Assembly: GCA_047629415.1 (NCBI GenBank)
Contig: JBLHWZ010000333.1
Coordinates: 1-6,086 of the forward strand
DNA from: CBDUJZ01 sp047629415
Lineage (GTDB): Bacteria; Myxococcota_A; Bradymonadia; REDH01
Direction of reading: 5' to 3'
Length of the DNA stretch: 6,086 bases
Position 1 is the stretch's first letter; each line of letters starts with the position of its first letter. Below the pieces are notes generated by a model. It was not told the DNA's origin. It saw only the letters and a list, made by a program, of their open reading frames with translations, and ran no database searches. The position numbers and the translations under genes are program-made. This document shows, piece by piece, positions 1 to 5,612 of this stretch.

Positions 1-513
1 GCCTATGATCTCGGCGATGCCGAAGTCGAGGACTCGCGCGACCGAAGTCCCGTCCGAAGGGTCTCGTGCGAGGTAGATGTTGGACGGCTTCAGGTCTCTG
101 TGAACGATACCAGCGGCGTGCGCCTCCTTCAGCGCGCGACAGACCTGGATCCCGATAATGGCGACCGCTTTCTCAGAAACTCGACCCTGGCGAGTGATCT
201 TATTGGCGAGCGTTTCACCCTCGACATAGTCCAGGGCGATGAACGGCAAACCACCATCCGTCAGACCGGAGTCCATGACACGCACGGTGTGCGTACTCTT
301 CAAGATAGCAGCCGTCTCGGCCTCACGCTTGAAGCGCTGGACGACCTTCGCGTCCTGAACAAGGTCACCCCGTAGCACCTTCACAGCAACCTGCAGCGAG
401 GAGATCTCGGTGGGCCTAGCGCGGTAGACCCACGCCGAAGCCCCCTGCCCTAAGAACCCGTCAATACGGTACTTTTCTCCTACTATCTGTCCGTTATCTA
501 GGGGTCCCGGCAC
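1..513 (-). CDS. Eukaryotic-type Ser/Thr protein kinase, N-terminal part (runs off left edge)
   Basis: Reading leftward from a GTG at 513 gives 171 residues of a Hanks-type kinase with no stop before the window edge. Visible in order: Gly-rich loop GQGASAWVY (residues 22-30), ATP-anchoring Lys in VAVKVL (K45), a helix-C stretch RFKREAETAAIL with the probable salt-bridge Glu at E64, catalytic loop HRDLKPSN (D140), and the Mg-binding DFG (D163). Arg precedes the catalytic Asp, so this is an RD kinase, a class usually controlled by activation-loop phosphorylation. The loop lacks the usual aromatic residue of GxGxFGxV (here ASAW). The activation segment, C-lobe and any transmembrane or sensor domain lie outside the window. 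There is no in-frame ATG near the start; GTG at 513 places the Gly loop about 20 residues in, as is usual, but no clear ribosome-binding site is seen. The frame stays open further upstream, so the start could be earlier. It is divergent from the esterase gene. The kinase identity is secure; its substrate is unknown. Confidence 0.93.
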   Translation of the reverse strand, partial: MPGPLDNGQIVGEKYRIDGFLGQGASAWVYRARPTEISSLQVAVKVLRGDLVQDAKVVQRFKREAETAAILKSTHTVRVMDSGLTDGGLPFIALDYVEGETLANKITRQGRVSEKAVAIIGIQVCRALKEAHAAGIVHRDLKPSNIYLARDPSDGTSVARVLDFGIAEIIG

Positions 514-607
514 AGGCGGTTTGAGGTGCGAGCGATGGGATCCTGTACCTGAAAATGGTAGAGGGGCTCTCAGCGTACCAGCGCGCGGAGGCGCTGGCCA
601 ACCACCG

Positions 608-1573
608 ATGGATCTCTTGAACACTTCATTTCGCACACTTCGTCGCCGGGCCAGCGGCCGGTCCCTCGATCTTTTCTTTCGTGCGATCGCGAGGGCCGGG
701 AAAATGCATCCGAAGTCGGATCCTGCGAAACACGGGGTGCGAGTGCTCAAAGACGTTCCGTACCGCAACACCGGACTCTCAGCGCATACCCTCGACGTCT
801 ACGTCCCAGAGGGCGCGGAGAACGCTCCGGTAGTGCTGTACATCCACGGCGGTGGATTCCGGATCCTTTCGAAGGAGACCCACTGGGCAATGGCGTTGGC
901 CTTTGCGGCACGCGGCTATGTCACCTTCTCGATCAACTACCGATTGGCACCAGGAGACCCGTTTCCGGCGGCTGCTGAAGACGCCTGCGCGGCCTACCGA
1001 TGGGTTTGCGAAAACGCGGAACAGTTCGGCGGGGACTCACACAACATTGTGTTGGCCGGCGAGAGTGCCGGCGCAAATCTCGTCTGCGCGACCACCGTCG
1101 CCGCTACATATGAACGCCCCGAGCCGTGGGCAGCTGCAGTCTTCGAAATGGGGCGTGTGCCCACTGCGATCCTGCCGGCAGCGGGCATGCTCGAGGTGTC
1201 CAACTCTCACCGATTCTCCGAGCGCAGGGCGCTGCCTCAGTTCATCCAGGATCGAATCGGCGAGGTTGCGAGTGGATACCTCAAGGATTCGCCGCCAGAG
1301 GTCTCCAAGGATCTCGCGAACCCGCTGGTAATCTTGGAGACGATGCAGCCCGACCGTCCGCTCCCCCCAGCGTTCGCGAGCGTCGGCACGGCAGATCCGC
1401 TGCTCGACGATACGCGCAGGTTTGCGGCGGCGTATCAGGCCAGAGGCGGCGAGTGCGAGGTCCGCTACTACCCTGGCGAAGTGCACGCATTTCATGCGTT
1501 TCTCTGGCGAAAGGCGGCACAGGAGTGCTGGCAAGACCACTACAAATTCCTCGATGAGCGCGTCCGATCCTGA
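608..1573 (+). CDS. Alpha/beta-hydrolase, HSL-family (family IV) esterase/lipase
   Basis: This 321-residue protein has the hallmarks of the hormone-sensitive-lipase-like alpha/beta-hydrolase family (Abhydrolase_3 type). The oxyanion motif HGGGF begins at H80. The nucleophile elbow GESAG is at 151-155 with Ser153. A late acid lies in GTADPLLDD (Asp263), and the catalytic His in GEVHAFHAF is probably His293, with His296 close by. The likely reaction is hydrolysis of carboxylic esters, probably of short to medium acyl chains; the substrate cannot be read from sequence. There is no signal peptide; the N-terminus is a basic, amphipathic stretch, so a cytoplasmic location is likely. The ATG at 608 was preferred over an in-frame TTG at 521, because the extra 29 residues look non-coding and GGAGG lies at 587-591 (a rather long 16-nt spacing). 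The lipoprotein gene follows 66 bp downstream on the same strand. Family assignment is confident; the exact start is not. Confidence 0.92.
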   Translation: MDLLNTSFRTLRRRASGRSLDLFFRAIARAGKMHPKSDPAKHGVRVLKDVPYRNTGLSAHTLDVYVPEGAENAPVVLYIHGGGFRILSKETHWAMALAFAARGYVTFSINYRLAPGDPFPAAAEDACAAYRWVCENAEQFGGDSHNIVLAGESAGANLVCATTVAATYERPEPWAAAVFEMGRVPTAILPAAGMLEVSNSHRFSERRALPQFIQDRIGEVASGYLKDSPPEVSKDLANPLVILETMQPDRPLPPAFASVGTADPLLDDTRRFAAAYQARGGECEVRYYPGEVHAFHAFLWRKAAQECWQDHYKFLDERVRS

Positions 1574-1639
1574 CACGGACCCTTGATGCGGAGGGGAAGA
1601 TGCCCGAAGAGATTGTGCGCTCTCAACCCCGCCATACTC

Positions 1640-3283
1640 ATGCGACAACTTCTCCTCGCTGCTACCGTCTGTCTCGCCATCGGATGCTCCCGCACGGGTC
1701 TCGACCGGGGCACGCCCGCTGACGACGATGGCGGCGCAGACGCGGTCCTCACGGACGCGGGCCCAGATGCGATCGATATCGGCTTCGACCTCGACGACGC
1801 CGAAGTTCTTCCAGACATCACGCCGGACTTGATGCCCGAAATTCCGCCAGGCGTGTGCGGAGACGGAGTCCTCGAGGGCCTCGAGGAATGCGACGATGGA
1901 GACTTCAACAGCGACGAGGAACCAGACGGCTGCAGGACGAACTGCCTGCTCGCGGCTTGCGGCGATGGCGTCGTAGACAGTTTCGAGCCTTGTGATGACG
2001 GCAACGGAGTCGAGGCTGACGACTGCTCAAACGACTGCCTACGCCCCGCCATCCCATGCACCCCGTGCGAGTCGAGCGCAGAATGCGGCCGATCGCTGGA
2101 CCAGTGCAGCCGTCTCCTCGATGGTACCTTCTGCACAACACCCTGTGGCGCCGACGAGCAGTGTGGCCCCGGGACCGTCTGCCGCGGCGTTGAGACAACC
2201 GCAGGCGCGGTCGCTGAGCAGTGCGTGCCCGAGCTCGATGTGTGCGCTGGCTGCTTTGACCAGGATGGCGACACCTATGGGATTGGTCTCGAATGCCCAG
2301 ACTTCGACTGCGACGATGACAACCCCAGGATCAACCCGGGCGTCGAGGAGATCTGCAACGACATTGATGATGACTGCGACATCGACAACGACGAAGGGTG
2401 CCCGCCCGATCTCATCGTCGACGGCGAGGAGGTCGAGCTCTCCGGCGACTTCCTCTTTGATCGCGTCGACGTCCTCAACGGCGGCATTATCCGAGTGCGA
2501 GGCCGAGAATCCGACGATCTCACGTTCAACTGCTCGCCCGATGGGCCAGGCTGCCTGAAGATTCGAGCCCGCATCATCTTCGTGCGAGATGGCAGCACAA
2601 TCGACGCATCAGGCGCTGGCTCCTGCGACACGGGCGCGGGCGACGAGGCAGGGTTTGGACCAGGACTCGCGAATGTCGGGCCTGGAGGAGGCGCATATGG
2701 GGGAGCCGGCGGCTCCGGACCTGGCCTGAGTGGCGGGCAGCCTTACGGCACGCCGGATGGAGCGGACATCGAGATGGGATCGCCCGGACGCGGATTTTTC
2801 ATTGAGGTGCCTGGCTTCGACGGTGCCGCCTGTGATGACCTCGTCGGCTTCTCATCAGCCGGCGGCGGCGGCGGCGGCTGCGTGCAGCTGGCTGCACCCG
2901 ACATTCTGATCTCGGGCTCGGTGCTCGCGAACGGCGAGGCGGGCGATATAGCGCGTGACAGCGCCGCCCCTGCCATCGTTGACGGCGGGGCTGGGGGCTC
3001 GGGGGGCGGAATCCTCTTGCGAGGCAGCCGAATCAGCCTCGAGGCTGGCGCTATCGTACACGCCCGCGGCGGAAGGGGCGGCACGGGCGCGACCTACAAT
3101 CGCGGCGGCGACGGAGACCAGTGCATCGGAAACGGCGGTGGGGGCGGCAGTGGCGGCCGAATCAAGATGTTCGGCGAGACGATTTCTAACGCGTCCGCGG
3201 TGGATACTCGTGGAGGAGACGGTGCCACCGGACCGCAGAACGACGCGACCGGCGGCCAAAACGGTACCGTGGTGATTCAGTAA
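1640..3283 (+). CDS. Secreted lipoprotein with DUF4215 repeats, MopE-type metal-binding motif and Gly-rich repeat tail
   Basis: The protein has 547 residues. MRQLLLAATVCLAIGC is a lipoprotein signal peptide, with the lipidated Cys at 16. An Asp-rich linker (about 20-72) follows. Two DUF4215/Myxococcus cysteine-rich repeats start at C73 and C107 (CGDGV...EECDDG, then CGDGV...EPCDDGN). A further Cys-rich segment (about 140-205) leads to a MopE-type putative metal-binding motif at 207-254, with DQDGDTYG, DCDDDNP, NPGVEEICN and DDDC. Beyond about residue 300 lies a Gly-rich region holding four copies of a beta-strand-like unit of the form hxhxAxxIxhxGxhxAxGG, near 304-327, 414-435, 457-483 and 507-531. 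Six tandem GGC codons (2861-2878) encode G408-413. Family knowledge suggests an outer-surface, probably Ca- or Cu-binding protein; the ligand and role are inferred only. The start at 1640 was chosen because the lipobox then sits at residue 16; upstream in-frame TTG 1583 and ATG 1586 would add 18-19 residues before the signal. No good ribosome-binding site precedes 1640. It may be co-transcribed with the esterase. Confidence 0.88.
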   Translation: MRQLLLAATVCLAIGCSRTGLDRGTPADDDGGADAVLTDAGPDAIDIGFDLDDAEVLPDITPDLMPEIPPGVCGDGVLEGLEECDDGDFNSDEEPDGCRTNCLLAACGDGVVDSFEPCDDGNGVEADDCSNDCLRPAIPCTPCESSAECGRSLDQCSRLLDGTFCTTPCGADEQCGPGTVCRGVETTAGAVAEQCVPELDVCAGCFDQDGDTYGIGLECPDFDCDDDNPRINPGVEEICNDIDDDCDIDNDEGCPPDLIVDGEEVELSGDFLFDRVDVLNGGIIRVRGRESDDLTFNCSPDGPGCLKIRARIIFVRDGSTIDASGAGSCDTGAGDEAGFGPGLANVGPGGGAYGGAGGSGPGLSGGQPYGTPDGADIEMGSPGRGFFIEVPGFDGAACDDLVGFSSAGGGGGGCVQLAAPDILISGSVLANGEAGDIARDSAAPAIVDGGAGGSGGGILLRGSRISLEAGAIVHARGGRGGTGATYNRGGDGDQCIGNGGGGGSGGRIKMFGETISNASAVDTRGGDGATGPQNDATGGQNGTVVIQ

Positions 3284-3291
3284 GTTACTTT

Positions 3292-3312
3292 CGCGGGGCA
3301 TCTGACTCCGCG
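3292..3312 (+). terminator. Weak hairpin just after the lipoprotein gene
   Basis: CGCGGGG (3292-3298) can pair with CTCCGCG (3306-3312) with one G-T wobble and a 7-nt loop, 8 nt after the lipoprotein stop codon. No T-run follows, so it is not a convincing intrinsic terminator. It may act as a 3'-end stabilising stem or be chance in GC-rich DNA. Confidence 0.25.
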
Positions 3313-3457
3313 GACTAGACTCAGTTGCCTCGCCTCAAAGTGCAGCCTGCAAACGCGGATGCTGTGAAGCGACTCCGGCGGCACGGCGGTTGCTGAACGA
3401 AGTCTCGCAAAGGAGCCATGGGTGGGGAAATAGGCCGAGCTTTGGTACGGTTTCGGC

Positions 3458-4585
3458 ATGAACGAAGAACATGAGATCTTTCGAGCTTCCGCCCGCCGGT
3501 TTGTCGCTGACAAGCTCGCCCCGCACGTCGATCGGTGGGAGCAAAACAAGAGCTTCCCTCGCGACGTGTATCGCCAAACCGCAGACGCGGGGCTGCTTGG
3601 GATTGGGTTCCCTGAAGAGTTCGGCGGTATGGGTGGCGACATCTTCCATCAGCTCATTATGTGCGAAGAGCTGACCCGCTCGGGATCGCCGGGACTCGCC
3701 GCCAGCCTTGGTAGCCTCGCGATCGCGATTCCTCCGATCGTGAACGCTGGAACCGACGAGCAGAAGGCTCGATGGCTGCCGCGGGTCCTCTCCGGCGAGT
3801 GGATCGCTGCGCTCGGTGTCACTGAGCCGGGAGCCGGGTCCGACGTAGCGAATATTCGCACGACAGCGCGACGCGATGCGGACGAGTGGGTCATCTCTGG
3901 CCAGAAGACATTCATCACGAGCGGCACGCGCGCCGACCTTGTTACGGTGCTGGCACGCACCGGCGGCGACGGCGCGGGCGGAGTCTCACTCTTCGTCGTC
4001 GAGACGGACCGACCAGGGTTCTCCAGCAGCGAGCCCATGCGCAAAATGGGATGGCACGCCTCAGACACAGCCGAGCTATTCTTCGACAACGTGCGCTTGC
4101 CTGCCGACGCGATGATCGGATACGAGAACGCGGGGTTCTTAGTGCTGATGCAGAACTTCGCTGGCGAACGCATCTGGTTGTCTGCTTCCGCACTCGCGAT
4201 CGCTGAAATGGCGTTCGAAGCCTCGCTGGCTTACGTCCACGAGAGGACAGCGTTTGGGCGACCGCTGGCCGGCTTTCAGGTGACGCGACACAAGCTTGCA
4301 GAAATGAAGACTCGGGTGACCGCCGCCCGCGCGCACATCTACACAGTCGCGGAGACACTCGCTGCGGGAAATGCTGTGATCGCGGAGGTCGCGATGGCCA
4401 AAAACCATGCGACCGATGTCTGTTCCTGGGTCTGCGACCAGGCCGTGCAGATCCACGGCGGGGCCGGATTCATGGAGGGCACGCTCGTGGAGCGCCTCTA
4501 CCGTGATGCCCGCCTCTATCCGATTGGCGGCGGAACCCGCGAGATCATGAATGAGATTATTATCAAACAGGGACTCGGCCTCTAG
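3458..4585 (+). CDS. Acyl-CoA dehydrogenase, isovaleryl/long-chain type active site
   Basis: This 375-residue FAD flavoenzyme has normal family length. It would catalyse alpha,beta-dehydrogenation of an acyl-CoA thioester, passing electrons to electron-transfer flavoprotein, in fatty-acid or branched-chain amino-acid breakdown in the cytoplasm. The N-terminal helical domain opens directly with the family-typical NEEHEIFRASARRFV. Signature 1, VTEPGAGSD, is at 121-129, followed by KTFITSG (150-156) of the middle beta-domain. ERTAFGRPL (262-270) and QIHGGAGF (331-338) mark the C-terminal helical domain. At the end, the Glu of the short/medium-chain YEGT motif is replaced by Gly358 in GGGTREIM. 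Glu237 in FAGERIWL matches the alternative catalytic base of isovaleryl- and long-chain acyl-CoA dehydrogenases (family knowledge). Substrate choice between these is unresolved. The ATG at 3458 is the only possible start, since a stop lies in frame at 3431, yet no Shine-Dalgarno sequence precedes it. The nearest neighbours show no electron-transfer flavoprotein, thiolase or hydratase gene. Confidence 0.95.
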   Translation: MNEEHEIFRASARRFVADKLAPHVDRWEQNKSFPRDVYRQTADAGLLGIGFPEEFGGMGGDIFHQLIMCEELTRSGSPGLAASLGSLAIAIPPIVNAGTDEQKARWLPRVLSGEWIAALGVTEPGAGSDVANIRTTARRDADEWVISGQKTFITSGTRADLVTVLARTGGDGAGGVSLFVVETDRPGFSSSEPMRKMGWHASDTAELFFDNVRLPADAMIGYENAGFLVLMQNFAGERIWLSASALAIAEMAFEASLAYVHERTAFGRPLAGFQVTRHKLAEMKTRVTAARAHIYTVAETLAAGNAVIAEVAMAKNHATDVCSWVCDQAVQIHGGAGFMEGTLVERLYRDARLYPIGGGTREIMNEIIIKQGLGL

Positions 4586-4623
4586 GCGCGGGCCGCCATC
4601 CAATTCCGCACAGCCGATACGAA

Positions 4624-4666
4624 CAAAAATCTGCGAGCCACCGGAGGGGAAAGTCCGGTGGCTCGC
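4624..4666 (-). terminator. Strong intrinsic terminator for the minus-strand secreted protein gene
   Basis: A perfect 13-bp stem, GCGAGCCACCGGA (4633-4645) and TCCGGTGGCTCGC (4654-4666), encloses an 8-nt loop. Read on the minus strand it is followed by AGATTTTTG (4632 down to 4624), a T-run typical of Rho-independent termination, 96 nt past the stop codon of the minus-strand gene. It also lies 47 nt past the acyl-CoA dehydrogenase stop codon. On the plus strand it lacks a T-run but could still block read-through, so it probably insulates the two convergent genes. Confidence 0.85.
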
Positions 4667-4761
4667 GGGTGATCTGGCTCAGCGGCGGCAGTGGGGAACG
4701 TGCGGACGAAGTGGGCCCATCACAGGCCAAACGAGCATCACGGGCTTCAACCCTCTGCACG

Positions 4762-5310
4762 CTAGCGCGCCGCGACCCGCTCGACCTGGCTGTTGGAAGA
4801 GATGGACACGTTGCTGACGGTTCCGTCGAAGACTTGCACGCCGCACGCGTCGGCGGCGGCACCGACGTAGAAGTTGTTGGAGCACGACACGCCGCCGACC
4901 AGCTCTTCCATCATCGACAATTGCACCAGGCCGGCGGGGTCGAAGATACCAACGGTCAGTGCAGACCGATGGCCCTGCTCAACCACCAACACCATCGCAC
5001 CGGTATTGTCGTATGATGCAGAGACCCTCGCTGCGCCGTGGATCGGCAGGCGAATGCTCGTCGACTCACGGTAGATATTCGCGATGGCCTCGTCGCCCCC
5101 CATAGTGAAGACAACCTCGTCTCCGTCGACCGTAATGGACGCGCGACCTGGGTGCCCGGCGACGAAGCCGCCCTCGGTAGCCCCATCAATCTCCAGCTGG
5201 ATGGTGAATTCCGTCGGAACCTGGACGTCTTCGTAAGTTGCGACGCCAGGAGCGGCCGCAACGTTCAAGATTGCGAAGGCGGTAGTCAGTGCTGCGATTA
5301 CGATGTTCAT
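4762..5310 (-). CDS. Small secreted protein, probable concanavalin A/LamG-like jelly-roll domain
   Basis: The product has 182 residues. A hydrophobic N-terminal segment (residues 3-20, IVIAALTTAFAILNVAAA) acts as a signal peptide, with likely cleavage near residue 19, so export is expected. The rest is strand-rich and has LamG-like landmarks in order: FTIQLEI (35-41), GRASITVDGDEVVFTMGG (55-72), SASYDNTGAMVLVVEQG (97-113, like the ATYDG...LYVDG strands), NNFYVGA (145-151) and VFDGTVSNVSIS (160-171, like FDGxIDEVRIY). Cys143 and Cys156 flank the FYVGA strand and could form a disulfide. This assignment is by pattern only. An in-frame ATG at 5361 would add 17 residues and give the signal peptide Arg residues. 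I prefer 5310 because the extra stretch uses TTA, AGT, CTT and GGT codons unlike the gene, and because the sigma-54 element overlaps codon 1 of the long form. No clear ribosome-binding site precedes either start. The strand is supported by the signal peptide and terminator. Confidence 0.78.
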   Translation of the reverse strand: MNIVIAALTTAFAILNVAAAPGVATYEDVQVPTEFTIQLEIDGATEGGFVAGHPGRASITVDGDEVVFTMGGDEAIANIYRESTSIRLPIHGAARVSASYDNTGAMVLVVEQGHRSALTVGIFDPAGLVQLSMMEELVGGVSCSNNFYVGAAADACGVQVFDGTVSNVSISSNSQVERVAAR

Positions 5311-5352
5311 GATGCGTTGCGTTAGCGGGTTGCGTTCGATACCAAGACTTAA

Positions 5353-5369
5353 AGCACGCATCGTGCCAA
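5353..5369 (-). promoter_or_regulatory. Sigma-54 (RpoN) -24/-12 promoter for the LamG-like gene
   Basis: Read on the minus strand, the site is TTGGCACG-ATGC-GTGCT, against the established sigma-54 consensus TTGGCACG-N4-TTGCW. The only mismatch is the first T of the -12 element. The invariant GG (5367-5366) and GC (5355-5354) have the required 12-bp register. The predicted transcription start is near 5342, leaving a leader of about 32 nt before the ATG at 5310. Activation would need an ATP-dependent enhancer-binding protein, whose gene is not in the window. Confidence 0.72.
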
Positions 5370-5422
5370 AACATTAACCCCAATGAATCCATACACTTAC
5401 TAGACACCCAAGGTAATGCGCC

Positions 5423-5441
5423 TCACACAATGCCGGTGTGA
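5423..5441. promoter_or_regulatory. Operator/enhancer dyad 1, TCACAC-N7-GTGTGA
   Basis: A perfect 6-bp inverted repeat with a 7-bp spacer (AATGCCG) is centred at 5432, 90 bp upstream of the predicted sigma-54 transcription start. Its size and position suit a dimeric activator. It has the same half-sites and spacing as the second dyad at 5465-5483. The regulator is unknown. Confidence 0.55.
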
Positions 5442-5464
5442 ACGCGAAGTGTCAGCCACACACA

Positions 5465-5483
5465 TCACACACTGTGTGTGTGA
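5465..5483. promoter_or_regulatory. Operator/enhancer dyad 2, TCACAC-N7-GTGTGA
   Basis: The same half-sites and 7-bp spacing as dyad 1 occur here, centred at 5474, 132 bp upstream of the predicted start and exactly 42 bp (about four helical turns) from dyad 1. Pairing extends to 8 bp each side (TCACACAC/GTGTGTGA, 3-nt centre). It sits in a CA/TG-rich stretch, so part of the symmetry may come from the simple repeat. Confidence 0.5.
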
Positions 5484-5612
5484 GTCGTCGCGGCTCCGCT
5501 CGCGTTGAATCGTGAATCTGCCTTGCGTCTGACCCGAACTGTGCTTTGTATCGTCGCCCGCCGCGGTAACTTGCCGCGAACCCAACAGATCTCTCAGCTC
5601 CCTCTTGAGACC

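Larger units (their letters stand above)
5311..5612. other. 302-bp divergent intergenic regulatory region
   Basis: This interval separates the minus-strand LamG-like gene from the plus-strand helical gene. Near its left end it holds a sigma-54 promoter for the minus-strand gene (5353-5369). In the middle are two TCACAC-N7-GTGTGA dyads and a smaller GTGT-N5-ACAC dyad between them (5449-5461). The right part, 5484-5612, shows no protein-like frame and no clear promoter for the plus-strand gene. It is somewhat richer in A/T and CA/TG repeats than the coding regions. Confidence 0.7.

Noticed and set aside
1039..1052. Perfect dyad ACACAA-CA-TTGTGT, resembling the dyads near 5432 and 5474
   Set aside because: It lies inside the esterase coding region just before the nucleophile motif, has different half-sites and spacing, and is explained by conserved codons.
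1037..1648. Long minus-strand open frame opposite the esterase
   Set aside because: It is antisense to a gene with a full catalytic triad. Its translation has no recognisable domain and fits the usual shadow frames of GC-rich DNA.
2861..2878. Six tandem GGC triplets
   Set aside because: This is a coding run for a Gly stretch within the Gly-rich tail. There is no sign of a frameshift or separate function.
3443..3458. Second sigma-54-like match, TTGGTACG-N4-CGGCA, before the acyl-CoA dehydrogenase
   Set aside because: GG and GC are in register, but three other consensus bases differ. The predicted transcript would begin near 3469, inside the gene, past its only plausible start codon.
4669..5016. 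Plus-strand open frame over the secreted-protein gene
   Set aside because: Its His/Arg/Asp-rich translation is unlike a natural protein. The opposite strand has a signal peptide, LamG-like motifs and a correctly oriented terminator.
5423..5483. CRP/FNR-type binding sites
   Set aside because: The half-sites are in reverse order: CRP sites read TGTGA-N6-TCACA, whereas here TCACA comes first. The only TGTGA...TCACA pair is separated by far more than 6 bp.
5523..5551. Possible sigma-70 promoter (TTGCGT, 17 bp, TTGTAT) for the helical gene
   Set aside because: The -10 hexamer matches only half of the consensus, so it is no better than expected by chance in this sequence.
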